Source: Bacillota bacterium (GTDB lineage: Bacteria > Bacillota > Clostridia > Lachnospirales > Lachnospiraceae). From it: 24,807 nucleotides of DNA. The stretch lies in assembly GCA_022717655.1 (NCBI GenBank), contig JAIIAN010000017.1, forward strand, positions 1 through 24,807. The letters are read 5' to 3'. A program made the translations under genes and the position numbers. This document shows positions 8,108 through 15,860 of the stretch, one piece after another (positions within the stretch are counted from its first letter, which is position 1; each line of letters starts with the position of its first letter). Under the pieces are notes generated by a model. The model was not told the DNA's origin and did not search any database. It was given only the letters and a program-made list of their open reading frames with translations.

Positions 8108-8180
8108 ACATCTCGATTGTGAAGGGATATAAAAGTTATTATTTATTCCAGATGACTTATTCACATCGGGATGTTTTTTT
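8108..8180 (+). terminator. Expression-platform terminator of the THF riboswitch
   Basis: Arms 8108-8123 and 8160-8174 pair over 15 bp with one bulge and one G-U pair, followed by a run of T to 8180, 84 nt ahead of folE. GCAAC at 8105-8109, at the base of the 5' arm, can instead pair with GTTGC of the aptamer's closing stem (8085-8089). The 3' arm can also pair with a perfect 9-bp complement at 8211-8219. This suggests ligand binding frees the 5' arm and stops transcription (inference). Confidence 0.65.
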
Positions 8181-8264
8181 CGTGCCATTTTTACTTGCGT
8201 TTTTGCCTTTACATCCCGACATAGTACAATTATTTTATTTGATATTAGAGGAGGATTTTTAGAC

Positions 8265-8822
8265 ATGATGGACCATGAGAAAATCAAACAGGGCGTTCGC
8301 CTGTTATTAGAAGGTATTGGAGAGGATGTAAATAGAGAAGGGCTTTTAGAGACACCGGACCGTATTGCCCGCATGTGCGAACAGATTTATGGCGGACTTT
8401 ATGAAGATGCAGGTGTACATCTTGAAAAACAGTTCCATGCAACCAACAACAATATGGTAGTAGAAAAAGATATTACGTTCTATTCTACCTGTGAACATCA
8501 TTTACTTCCATTCTACGGAAAAGCACACGTTGCTTACATTCCAAATGAAAAAGTAGCTGGTCTTAGCAAACTTGCCCGTACCGTTGAAGTATTTGCAAGA
8601 CGTCCACAGATTCAGGAAAATATGACTGCACAGATTGCAGATGCATTAGAAGAACACCTTCAGCCAAAGGGCGTTATGGTTATGATTGAAGCAGAGCACA
8701 TGTGCATGACCATGCGTGGAGTTCAGAAACCGGGAAGCAAAACCGTAACAACTATGGTTCGCGGTGCTTTTGCAGAAGACTTTAACCTTCAGCAGACTTT
8801 CTTCCAGATGGTAAAAGGTTGA
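8265..8822 (+). CDS. folE: GTP cyclohydrolase I (FolE)
   Basis: FolE converts GTP to 7,8-dihydroneopterin triphosphate, the first step of folate synthesis. The 185-residue protein has the expected zinc ligands Cys76 and His79 (FYSTCEHHLLPF) and Cys147 (HMCMTMRGVQKPGS), and the early LLETPDRIARM motif. AGAGGAGG stands about 9 nt ahead of the ATG; the next codon is also ATG, so the start could be one codon later. It is the first gene of a four-gene folate operon controlled by a THF riboswitch. Confidence 0.97.
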   Translation: MMDHEKIKQGVRLLLEGIGEDVNREGLLETPDRIARMCEQIYGGLYEDAGVHLEKQFHATNNNMVVEKDITFYSTCEHHLLPFYGKAHVAYIPNEKVAGLSKLARTVEVFARRPQIQENMTAQIADALEEHLQPKGVMVMIEAEHMCMTMRGVQKPGSKTVTTMVRGAFAEDFNLQQTFFQMVKG

Positions 8823-8829
8823 TTCATTT

Positions 8830-9312
8830 ATGGAACGAATCCAGAAAATTTTAAATCATCCATTGTATCAGGAACAGTTTAAATTATTACAGGATGCAGA
8901 AAAAGATCGTGAGTTCTGCCGTCATACAATGGAACATTTTGTTGATGTTGCAAGACTGATGTACATCTATACCTTAGAAGAAAAAACAAACGTAAGTAAA
9001 GAACTGATCTATGCGGCAGCCCTGCTGCATGATATCGGACGCTATGAACAGATTTCACTTGGTACTCCACACCATATTTCCGGTGCGAGGATAGCGGATG
9101 AAATTATGACTTTCTGTGATTTCTCTAAAGAAGAAGTTATACAGGTTGCAGAAGCCATCGCCGGTCACAGAAAAGAATCTTCTGAGGAGGATTCTCTTCT
9201 TGCAAAATATCTTTACCGTGCAGACAAACAGTCTCGGAACTGTTTTGCATGTCCGGCAATCAAAGAATGTAACTGGTCGGATACCAAGAAAAATTTAGCG
9301 TTGTTTTATTAG
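8830..9312 (+). CDS. HD-domain phosphohydrolase in the folate operon
   Basis: The 160-residue protein has the metal-binding HD-superfamily pattern: HTMEHFVDVARL near 32-43, ALLHDIGRYE near 64-73, and AIAGHRKE near 109-116. Its end carries CFACPAIKECNW, a CX2CX5C group of unknown role that I recall from relatives. It begins 7 nt after folE and precedes folP. Folate synthesis needs removal of the triphosphate of dihydroneopterin triphosphate, and no Nudix gene for that step is seen here, so this hydrolase is a candidate for the step; that is inference from position. Confidence 0.85.
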   Translation: MERIQKILNHPLYQEQFKLLQDAEKDREFCRHTMEHFVDVARLMYIYTLEEKTNVSKELIYAAALLHDIGRYEQISLGTPHHISGARIADEIMTFCDFSKEEVIQVAEAIAGHRKESSEEDSLLAKYLYRADKQSRNCFACPAIKECNWSDTKKNLALFY

Positions 9313-9351
9313 AACGAATTTGTTAAATACTAAATTTGGAGATAAAAGACT

Positions 9352-10158
9352 ATGAAAATCGGAAATCGTGAATTTGATGTAAAAAATGAAACCTATATTA
9401 TGGGGATTTTAAATGTAACTCCGGACTCTTTCTCAGACGGAGGAAAATTTAATAATCTTGATGCAGCTCTGCATCATGCAGAAGAAATGATTAAAGAAGG
9501 GACAGATATCGTAGATATCGGTGGAGAGTCCACACGCCCGGGACATATTGTAATTTCAGAAGAAGAAGAAATCGAAAGAGTTGTGCCGATTATCGAAGCA
9601 GTAAAAGCTCGTTTTGACGTTCCTGTATCTATCGATACCTATAAAGGAAATGTTGCAGAGGCTGCTCTTCAGGCAGGTGCAGACCTTGTAAATGATATCT
9701 GGGGATTTAAATTTGATAAGAAAACTGCTCTTATGACTGCAAAATATGATGCAGCCTGCTGTCTGATGCACAACAGAGACGAAGCAGTTTACAATGATTT
9801 CTTAGAGGACATGGTAAGTGACATGGCTGAATGTGTAAAAATCGCAAGAGAAGCCGGTGTTGCTGATGATAAAATCATGTTAGACCCAGGTGTTGGATTT
9901 GGAAAGACTTATGAAATGAACCTTGCTGCCATCAATCATGTGGATGTTCTGCACAGACTTGGTTTCCCGATTTTACTTGGAACTTCCAGAAAATCTGTAA
10001 TCGGAAATACCTTAAATCTGCCAGCTGACCAGCGTGTAGAAGGAACACTTGCTACAACTGTAATCGGTGTGATGAAAAACTGTGCATTTGTACGTGTTCA
10101 TGATATCAAAGAAAACAAACGTATTATCCAGATGACGAAAGCAATTCTTGCTCATTAA
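9352..10158 (+). CDS. folP: Dihydropteroate synthase (FolP)
   Basis: FolP joins 6-hydroxymethyl-dihydropterin diphosphate to p-aminobenzoate; it is the sulfonamide target. The 268-residue TIM-barrel protein shows the signature GILNVTPDSFSDGG (about 18-31), GGESTRPG (about 57-64), VSIDTYKG, LDPGVGFGKT (about 177-186) and GTSRKSVIG (about 215-223). A GGAGAT site precedes the ATG. It lies 39 nt after the HD gene and 21 nt before the folB-folK fusion. Confidence 0.97.
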   Translation: MKIGNREFDVKNETYIMGILNVTPDSFSDGGKFNNLDAALHHAEEMIKEGTDIVDIGGESTRPGHIVISEEEEIERVVPIIEAVKARFDVPVSIDTYKGNVAEAALQAGADLVNDIWGFKFDKKTALMTAKYDAACCLMHNRDEAVYNDFLEDMVSDMAECVKIAREAGVADDKIMLDPGVGFGKTYEMNLAAINHVDVLHRLGFPILLGTSRKSVIGNTLNLPADQRVEGTLATTVIGVMKNCAFVRVHDIKENKRIIQMTKAILAH

Positions 10159-10179
10159 TAACGAATTGGAGAACTTATT

Positions 10180-10998
10180 ATGGATAAGATAACTGTCAAA
10201 GATTTAGAAGTATTTGCCAACCACGGTGTGTATGAGCAGGAAAATTTTCTGGGACAGAAATTTGTGATTTCAGCAGTTCTTCACACAGACACCCGCATGG
10301 CAGGCTTAACCGATAACCTTGAAAATTCAATTAATTATGGGGAAGTTTCCCATTTGATAAAAAAAGTCGTAGAGGAAAATACCTGGAACTTAATTGAAAA
10401 AATCGCAGAAGAAGTTGCTCATACAATCTTAGTAACTTATTCTAATCTTGTGAAGCAGGTAGATATTACAGTAAAAAAACCATGGGCACCAATCAATCTT
10501 CCACTTGATACCGTTTCAGTCGAAATCAGCAGAAGCTGGCATACTGCCTATATTGCTCTTGGCTCTAATATGGGTGATAAAAAAGCATATCTTGACCGTG
10601 CGGTTGCCTTGCTTGATGCAGCAGACGACTGCGGTGTTATTCGGGTTTCGGATTATCTTGTAACTAAGCCTTATGGCGGAGTGGAACAGGACGATTTCTT
10701 AAATGGAGCATTGGAACTTAAAACCCTGCTGCCACCTTACGAACTGCTTAACCTGCTTCATGAAATCGAAGCGGATGCAAACCGAGAACGAATCATCCAC
10801 TGGGGTCCTCGTACTTTGGATTTGGATATTTTACTCTACGATGACGAAGTAATCGATGCACCGGATTTACATATCCCACATATTGAAATGCATTTACGAG
10901 ACTTTGTATTGATTCCAATGGCAGAAATTGCACCTTGGAAACGTCATCCAATTACAAACATGACAATGCTTCAGATGCTTCAGGCTCTGCAGGCATAG
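10180..10998 (+). CDS. folB-folK: Bifunctional dihydroneopterin aldolase / HPPK (FolB-FolK fusion)
   Basis: Two consecutive steps are fused in one 272-residue chain. Residues 1 to about 118 are FolB (DLEVFANHGVYEQEN with catalytic-type Tyr/Glu, and the VKKPWAPI segment). Residues about 123-272 are FolK, with AYIALGSNMGDK (123-134), the NRERIIHWGPRTLDLDIL region carrying the Mg-binding Asp pair, and PHIEMHLRDFVLIPM. FolB splits dihydroneopterin and FolK adds diphosphate to the product, which FolP then uses. A GGAGAA site lies 9-10 nt before the ATG. It is the last gene of the operon. Confidence 0.96.
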   Translation: MDKITVKDLEVFANHGVYEQENFLGQKFVISAVLHTDTRMAGLTDNLENSINYGEVSHLIKKVVEENTWNLIEKIAEEVAHTILVTYSNLVKQVDITVKKPWAPINLPLDTVSVEISRSWHTAYIALGSNMGDKKAYLDRAVALLDAADDCGVIRVSDYLVTKPYGGVEQDDFLNGALELKTLLPPYELLNLLHEIEADANRERIIHWGPRTLDLDILLYDDEVIDAPDLHIPHIEMHLRDFVLIPMAEIAPWKRHPITNMTMLQMLQALQA

Positions 10999-11015
10999 GA
11001 AACTATTTCTAATGT

Positions 11016-11047
11016 AAAAAAAGCTGTCTTTTAAGATGGCTTTTTTC
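11016..11047 (+). terminator. Terminator of the folate operon
   Basis: AAAAAAGCTGTCTT pairs with AAGATGGCTTTTTT with two G-U pairs, ending in a T-rich tail, 18 nt after the folB-folK stop. Confidence 0.85.
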
Positions 11048-11103
11048 TTTTTCACAAATTCACAAATTTTTCACATTTTTCCTGTTTCATTTTTTATTCG
11101 TGG

Positions 11104-11112
11104 TGTTATAAT
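11104..11112 (+). promoter_or_regulatory. Extended -10 promoter of the L25/Ctc gene
   Basis: TGTTATAAT is an extended -10 element about 87 nt ahead of the start codon. The -35 region (TTTCAT near 11085) is poor. Confidence 0.5.
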
Positions 11113-11198
11113 ACAGATAGTGCATATAGAACTTCTGTTATTACATCTTCTATACCTACACGAATAATTATTTTGATTTTTCAGGAGGAATAGATATT

Positions 11199-11789
11199 AT
11201 GACTACATTAAAAACCACAAAAAGAAATCCGGAAGTAAAAGCAAAAAAATTAAGACGTGACGGTTTTGCCACAGGTGTTCTTTACGGAAGAGAAATGGAC
11301 GAAAACATTCCGCTTCAGTTTAGTGCGATAGACGCCAGCCGCTTTATCAAATCACATAAAGAAGGTTCTCAGGTTATCCTTGATTTCGGAGATACCAAGA
11401 CAAGCGCTATCGTTAAAAATATTGATTACGATGCAATGAAACGTCAGGTAATGGCTCTTGATTTTCAGGCACTGGTTGCCGGAGAAAAAATTTCTACCAC
11501 TGTTCCTGTCAAACTGGAAAATGAATCTGCTGTTCAGGGGTTCGTTGATCAGGAACTGGCTGAAATTCATTACAAAGCAGACCCTGCACATCTGCTTGAG
11601 CCTATTGAAATTGACCTTACCAAATTCCACACAGGCGATGCTCTGTATGTAAAAGATTTGGGTCTGGAAGAAAAAGGTGCTCAGCTTATCACACCGGCTG
11701 ATTCCCTGATTTTCCACATTGCTGACCATGCAAAAAACATGGAAATTGCTGAAGATGAAACAGCAGACGAAGAAGCTGCAGAAGCTTAA
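11199..11789 (+). CDS. ctc: 50S ribosomal protein L25 / general stress protein Ctc
   Basis: L25 binds 5S rRNA in the large ribosomal subunit. The 196-residue protein is of the two-domain CTC/TL5 type: an L25 domain at about 1-90 (RRDGFATGVLYGRE) and a C-terminal beta domain at about 95-180 (PVKLENESAVQGFVDQEL, IEIDLTKFHTGDALYVKDL), ending in a Glu/Ala-rich tail. AGGAGG precedes the ATG. It has its own promoter and terminator. Confidence 0.93.
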   Translation: MTTLKTTKRNPEVKAKKLRRDGFATGVLYGREMDENIPLQFSAIDASRFIKSHKEGSQVILDFGDTKTSAIVKNIDYDAMKRQVMALDFQALVAGEKISTTVPVKLENESAVQGFVDQELAEIHYKADPAHLLEPIEIDLTKFHTGDALYVKDLGLEEKGAQLITPADSLIFHIADHAKNMEIAEDETADEEAAEA

Positions 11790-11801
11790 TGGTGCTTATT
11801 T

Positions 11802-11839
11802 AAAAAAGAGATTCCTGTCAGTTGGGAATCTCTTTTTTT
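11802..11839. terminator. Bidirectional terminator between ctc and the phosphodiesterase gene
   Basis: AAAAAAGAGATTCC (11802-11815) pairs with GGAATCTCTTTTTT (11825-11838) around a 9-nt loop; both strands get a U tail, suiting the convergent genes on either side. Confidence 0.9.
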
Positions 11840-11923
11840 ATGTCTCTACTTTTATGTTTCTACACTCTAAAACAAGACATGCTATATCAAACAAGTTCGG
11901 ACTCATTGTCAATTCGGCAGGAT

Positions 11924-12385
11924 TTATTCCAAAATTTCTACCTTTTCCACCCGCCATTTTCCTTCTTCCAGATACAAAACTGCCATTGAAGGCACATCAA
12001 AAAATCTCCTTCTTCCACAGCTTCCTGGATTCAGCCAGAGCCTGCCATTCTTTTCTTCTTCGGCATATTTATGAGTATGTCCGTAAATTACAATCTGCGT
12101 TTCTTCTAAATTCCATGGCACATCCTTTTTGTCATGTACCACGCAGAAATTGACTCCATCTAATGTAAAACGCTGACATTTTAATAAATGCGACGCCCAT
12201 GTTCCATCATTATTTCCACGTATAAAATAGACTGGTGTTCTTGGTTTTAAGTTCATAAAAATCTCATCAATGATTTTCTGCGAATCGATATCTCCGGCAT
12301 GAATCAGCGCATCACAACTTCGTATCTGCTCTAAGACCTGTGGACGAAGCAGTCCATGCGTGTCAGATAATACTGCTATTTTCAT
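11924..12385 (-). CDS. Metallophosphoesterase, YfcE/MJ0936 family
   Basis: This 153-residue protein is a small calcineurin-like phosphodiesterase with the expected metal motifs in order: SDTHG (7-11), AGDID (31-35), GNND (56-59) and GHTHK (100-104). The length fits the YfcE family. The natural substrate is not predictable; members cleave model phosphodiesters. AAGGAG lies 9-10 nt before the ATG. It is a single gene; the 130 nt upstream hold no further gene I can support. Confidence 0.92.
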   Translation of the reverse strand: MKIAVLSDTHGLLRPQVLEQIRSCDALIHAGDIDSQKIIDEIFMNLKPRTPVYFIRGNNDGTWASHLLKCQRFTLDGVNFCVVHDKKDVPWNLEETQIVIYGHTHKYAEEEKNGRLWLNPGSCGRRRFFDVPSMAVLYLEEGKWRVEKVEILE

Positions 12386-12518
12386 CTGCTAAAACTCCTT
12401 TTTCTTTTTTTATACTCTCAAAATCTTTCCGTGCAGCTGTATGTCAGGCAAATATTTGCAATCCATTTTGTTGCTTGCTCATAATCGAATTTTCCAAAAG
12501 TACATCCCTATTTTAACA

Positions 12519-12558
12519 CAAAAAACTGTGGACCAATCTTAATAATCAGCCCACAGTT
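12519..12558 (-). terminator. Terminator of the urease operon, overlapping the ureD stop
   Basis: On the minus strand AACTGTGG (12551-12558) pairs with CCACAGTT (12524-12531), followed by six T residues. The ureD stop codon (12539-12541) lies in the loop, so the terminator begins inside the coding sequence. Confidence 0.8.
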
Positions 12559-13342
12559 CTTTTATTTTTTCTGCTATTTGTTGTAGTTTCTGTCCTCGGT
12601 ATCCAAAAATCCTCACTGCTAAATCTCCGCTGCAAAGCTTTGTCACACCGCCGTCACATTCTGATTCCTTTTCAAGAATTTCCCAGATTTTTTCTGCAAT
12701 TTCAGGCATCACTTTTCCATCCTCAAGCTCGGATAAGAACAGATTTGCAACATGTGTATACCCTTCATACATCCCAATGTTTTCCATCGGCATCTTTTCT
12801 GGTTCGTATCTGGTATTGTCCCGATAAATCATTTTTCCACTTCGATAAATCGTCACTTTTGAAGCAAATTTGCGATATAAAAACCGCTCTTCATGTGCCG
12901 TTCTTCCACAGGAAATCACATCCAGAAAAAAGAGTTTTGCGCTCTTATCTTCAAGATGAATCTCCATCGTACTCTCGAAGGCAGAGTCCGCAAATGGAAT
13001 CACCGGCTGAGGATAATAATAGAATGTTGAATTTTTTTCGACCGTTGCCTCGATGGTTCTTCCTGCCTCACCGCCATCCATTTTATGAATTTTTTCAAAT
13101 GACTGGGACAATACTTCTAAGTCTGCACCCTGCCGTACCTGATAGGAAAATTCCTGTAAATCACCGCTCATAATTCCCGCCGATGCACAAAGAGGCATGA
13201 CCTGAATCCCACCATTTTCTTTCTCAAATGGTGTCATAATCTTATAAGGAGCGGTAAATGATACATCCTCTAAAATGGTTTTTCCATCTTTTTTTCCTGC
13301 ACAGATTGAGACACGGGATACTTTTCCGAATTTATTTTCCAT
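12539..13342 (-). CDS. ureD: Urease accessory protein UreD (UreH)
   Basis: UreD is part of the UreD-UreF-UreG complex that loads nickel into apo-urease. The 267-residue protein shows the family's early LCASAGIMSGD segment (51-61), where most members have a similar GG-x-GD motif, then QSFEKIHKM, FYYYPQPVIPFADS and the RFLYRKF region. It starts one base after the ureG stop, with GAGGGC as ribosome site. It is the last gene of the operon. Confidence 0.93.
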   Translation of the reverse strand: MENKFGKVSRVSICAGKKDGKTILEDVSFTAPYKIMTPFEKENGGIQVMPLCASAGIMSGDLQEFSYQVRQGADLEVLSQSFEKIHKMDGGEAGRTIEATVEKNSTFYYYPQPVIPFADSAFESTMEIHLEDKSAKLFFLDVISCGRTAHEERFLYRKFASKVTIYRSGKMIYRDNTRYEPEKMPMENIGMYEGYTHVANLFLSELEDGKVMPEIAEKIWEILEKESECDGGVTKLCSGDLAVRIFGYRGQKLQQIAEKIKELWADY

Positions 13343-13343
13343 T

Positions 13344-13952
13344 CTACATGCCCTCTAAGAGTACGTTTTTCTTAATCCATTCTACTACAATATCCACATT
13401 TTCATCTCCACGGATGTTGGTAAAAACAAAAGGACGCTCTCCTCTCATTTTTTTAGAATCTCTGTCCATTACTTCAAGACTTGCGCCAACATAAGGTGCT
13501 AAATCAATCTTATTAATTACCAGCAAATCTGAGCGGGTAATTCCAGGACCACCTTTTCTTGGAATTTTATCTCCTTCTGCCACATCAATGACAAAAATCG
13601 TTGCATCGACCAGCTCCGGACTAAAGGTTGCAGACAAATTATCTCCACCACTTTCAATAAATAAAAGTTCAATATCCGGAAAACGCTCTATCATCTCATC
13701 CACTGCCTCTAAGTTCATCGAAGCATCTTCACGAATTGCTGTATGTGGACACCCACCTGTTTCCACACCCGTAATTCTCTCTACAGGAAGCACACTGTTC
13801 TTTGCCAGAAACTGTGCATCTTCTTTTGTATAAATATCATTTGTGATAACAGCAATGCTATATTCTTTTGCCATTTTTCTTGATAAGGCTTCAATCAACG
13901 CTGTTTTCCCTGAACCAACCGGTCCTGCTACTCCAATTTTTACATAAGACAT
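13344..13952 (-). CDS. ureG: Urease accessory GTPase UreG
   Basis: UreG is the SIMIBI GTPase that delivers nickel to urease on GTP hydrolysis. The 202-residue protein has the P-loop GPVGSGKT (10-17), the nickel-binding CPH motif (Cys68-Pro69-His70 in GVETGGCPHTAIRED), ESGGDNLSATFSPEL (switch region) and NKIDLAPYVGA for guanine recognition. The length is normal. It lies between ureF (36 nt upstream) and ureD (1 nt downstream). Confidence 0.97.
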   Translation of the reverse strand: MSYVKIGVAGPVGSGKTALIEALSRKMAKEYSIAVITNDIYTKEDAQFLAKNSVLPVERITGVETGGCPHTAIREDASMNLEAVDEMIERFPDIELLFIESGGDNLSATFSPELVDATIFVIDVAEGDKIPRKGGPGITRSDLLVINKIDLAPYVGASLEVMDRDSKKMRGERPFVFTNIRGDENVDIVVEWIKKNVLLEGM

Positions 13953-13988
13953 ATTGCTTTCCTCACTTTTTAGCTCACATTTACTTTT

Positions 13989-14681
13989 TTACGACATATA
14001 TAATCTGGAATACAGTTTTTCATGCTGAATTCCACGGATATCAAACCCCGGCGCAGACAGACAAAGATCCTCTTTTGTCTGTGTTTTTAATGTTTCAAGC
14101 ACTTCCTGAAACTCAAAAAAGCATCTGCTTAACAACTTTTGCCCTACACTTTGGCTTAACGGAATCGTCTTTACACAGTTTGTCACCATTGCAGAGGTTT
14201 GCGCATAAAGATAATGTTCTAATGCTTCTTCTAACTCAATTCCAAGTGCCGAACAAAACACTCCATAAACACAGCTGTGACTGATATTTTTTCCTTTTCT
14301 TGCTGTCACATACTCTTTATAAATTCCGGTTTCATTAATTTCCAAATCCAGTTTTTCAATCGTCTTTACAAACCGGGAACCCATTTTTCTGACTGCATCT
14401 CTTTGTTCCATCGGAATTCTGGATGCCTCTAAAATTTCTTCTAATTCTTCCAGTTCTTCAAGACTTTCTGCCTCTGCCGACTCATAGGCCAGCTTTACCG
14501 AAAGCAGTTCTGTTGTAGCAAAATTCCATTTGATTTTATTTTTAATATACTCTTCTGCTGTTTTTTCATCATGTACGATTCCATTTTGTATATAGGTTTC
14601 CAATCCCTGTGAATGAGAATACGCACCGATTGGAAATAAGGCATCATTTACCTGAAGCAGATAAAATTTTTTCTGTGACAT
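13989..14681 (-). CDS. ureF: Urease accessory protein UreF
   Basis: UreF is an all-helical partner of UreD and UreG in urease maturation. The 230-residue protein opens with LLQVNDALFPIGAYSHSQGLE, the typical UreF amino end, and has the later VTNCVKTIPLSQSVGQKLL segment. The ribosome site AAAAGGAG is about 8 nt upstream. It starts 14 nt after ureE. Confidence 0.95.
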   Translation of the reverse strand: MSQKKFYLLQVNDALFPIGAYSHSQGLETYIQNGIVHDEKTAEEYIKNKIKWNFATTELLSVKLAYESAEAESLEELEELEEILEASRIPMEQRDAVRKMGSRFVKTIEKLDLEINETGIYKEYVTARKGKNISHSCVYGVFCSALGIELEEALEHYLYAQTSAMVTNCVKTIPLSQSVGQKLLSRCFFEFQEVLETLKTQTKEDLCLSAPGFDIRGIQHEKLYSRLYMS

Positions 14682-14695
14682 GTAAACGTCTCCTT

Positions 14696-15172
14696 TTAAT
14701 GATGATGATTATGAATGGAAGCAGAAATCCGCTTATCAAAATCTAATTTCATCACTTCTTTTTCCGCTTTTACGCCATGAATTTTTTCAAGCATCACAAG
14801 CATTGGCTCATTATAAATCGTAATAAAGGTATCATTTTCACCCCAAAAAAGCGGTGCATGACGGTTTCCAATTTCGTAACATACCTTCGCAGACATCTTC
14901 TCATGTCCCGGTAGCAAAGTCACACGAATCACTTCACATGGAGGGGTATTGACTACCACTAATTTTTCATTATCTGCATAGATGACATCATTCTGATAAA
15001 GACCACGGGACAGAATGGAATCGTCCATTCTTATCCCAACTTCTGTGCCTTTATCTGTATTTTTTTTATGGATTCTTTTAAATGCTTCATGCCATTCAAT
15101 ATCAACCGTCTCGATTTCTTTTCCAGTTGTATCAAATTCACTAAGCTTTCCAAGTACCTGTTCGCACAGCAT
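14696..15172 (-). CDS. ureE: Urease nickel chaperone UreE
   Basis: UreE is a dimeric metallochaperone that hands nickel to the UreG complex. The 158-residue protein has an amino-terminal beta domain (RGLYQNDVIYADNEKLVVV) and a ferredoxin-like C-terminal domain with YEIGNRHAPLFWGEND, carrying the interface His, and ends in the short His tail HNHHH. The ribosome site is GTGAGGAAA. It sits between ureI and ureF on the same strand. Confidence 0.94.
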   Translation of the reverse strand: MLCEQVLGKLSEFDTTGKEIETVDIEWHEAFKRIHKKNTDKGTEVGIRMDDSILSRGLYQNDVIYADNEKLVVVNTPPCEVIRVTLLPGHEKMSAKVCYEIGNRHAPLFWGENDTFITIYNEPMLVMLEKIHGVKAEKEVMKLDFDKRISASIHNHHH

Positions 15173-15188
15173 ATATTTTCCTCACTTT

Positions 15189-15695
15189 CTACCAAACCTG
15201 CAACAACATCATAACACCTGGAATCCAGGCAGTTATTACACCTTCAAACACCTGCAGGTAAGGTACAAATTTTCCAAGTTTCTTTCCCATAATGTCCTCT
15301 ACAAAAGCAGTTCCCCACAGAATTGCCCATAAGTACCAGATGGCAGCCCAGCGGATATCTGCGGTAATTCCAAGTGCACTGCTTCCTGTGATACCTTCGA
15401 TTGTACCAAATACCACTGCATTGACTGCTACAAATGTAGAAAACCAGGCAAATGGAATCGGACTTAATTTTAAAATCTTACTAAATGCTACAAATAAATA
15501 AGTAAAGCAGAATAACAGTCCAGTTCCTGCTGCATAATAATTTCCCATAACGAGATTGACAAAGTTAATAAATAAGGACAGTCCACCAGTCAAAATATTC
15601 ATGACCGCTGTAGATTTTCCATCTACATTATATAAGGTGCACATTCCATTATTAATTAATACAATCCCTACAAATAAAAGACAAACTCCCAGCAT
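15189..15695 (-). CDS. ureI: Urea channel, UreI/AmiS family
   Basis: This 168-residue membrane protein belongs to the AmiS/UreI family of urea and short-amide channels and would bring urea to the cytoplasmic urease. It has six hydrophobic segments, starting MLGVCLLFVGIVLINNGM and including the NVVMG-like VNLVMGNYYAA region and the WAAIWYLWAILWGTAFVED segment. I start it at 15695, where AGGAGGG stands 6 nt upstream; the frame extends to 15761 without such a site. It lies between ureC and ureE, after a 165-nt gap with a long hairpin. Whether it is acid-gated cannot be read from the sequence. Confidence 0.9.
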   Translation of the reverse strand: MLGVCLLFVGIVLINNGMCTLYNVDGKSTAVMNILTGGLSLFINFVNLVMGNYYAAGTGLLFCFTYLFVAFSKILKLSPIPFAWFSTFVAVNAVVFGTIEGITGSSALGITADIRWAAIWYLWAILWGTAFVEDIMGKKLGKFVPYLQVFEGVITAWIPGVMMLLQVW

Positions 15696-15739
15696 AAGCT
15701 CCCTCCTGCGTATTATTTTATGTATTTTGTTTCTATCGA

Positions 15740-15802
15740 ATATCCATGAGATTCTGCGCATGATTCTAAGAGTTAGAATCCCTGCGCCATCTCACGGAAT
15801 AT
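15740..15802 (-). other. Long RNA hairpin in the ureC-ureI gap
   Basis: On the minus strand three stems stack: 15789-15802 with 15740-15752 (13 bp, one bulge, one G-U), an inner GCGCA/TGCGC (5 bp) and the perfect GATTCTAA/TTAGAATC stem (15762-15769 with 15773-15780, 3-nt loop). There is no U tract, so it is not a simple terminator. It may set the ratio of structural to accessory mRNA, or be part of a larger regulatory RNA. Confidence 0.7.
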
Positions 15803-15860
15803 ACGTCAGCTTATTCTGACCAGAATCACACGCCAAGTCTCATAGTCGTTCAATTTAAAT

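Noticed and set aside
11719..12153. 144-codon plus-strand frame across the ctc end and phosphodiesterase gene
   Set aside because: It crosses a strong bidirectional terminator and lies opposite a well-marked metallophosphoesterase; it is a shadow frame.
12386..12518. Possible coding remnant on the minus strand upstream of the phosphodiesterase gene
   Set aside because: A short open stretch of about 25 codons is seen, but without a start, ribosome site or recognisable similarity.
15696..15761. Longer amino end for UreI
   Set aside because: The extension overlaps the intergenic hairpin, lacks a ribosome site, and UreI/AmiS proteins start directly with the first membrane segment.
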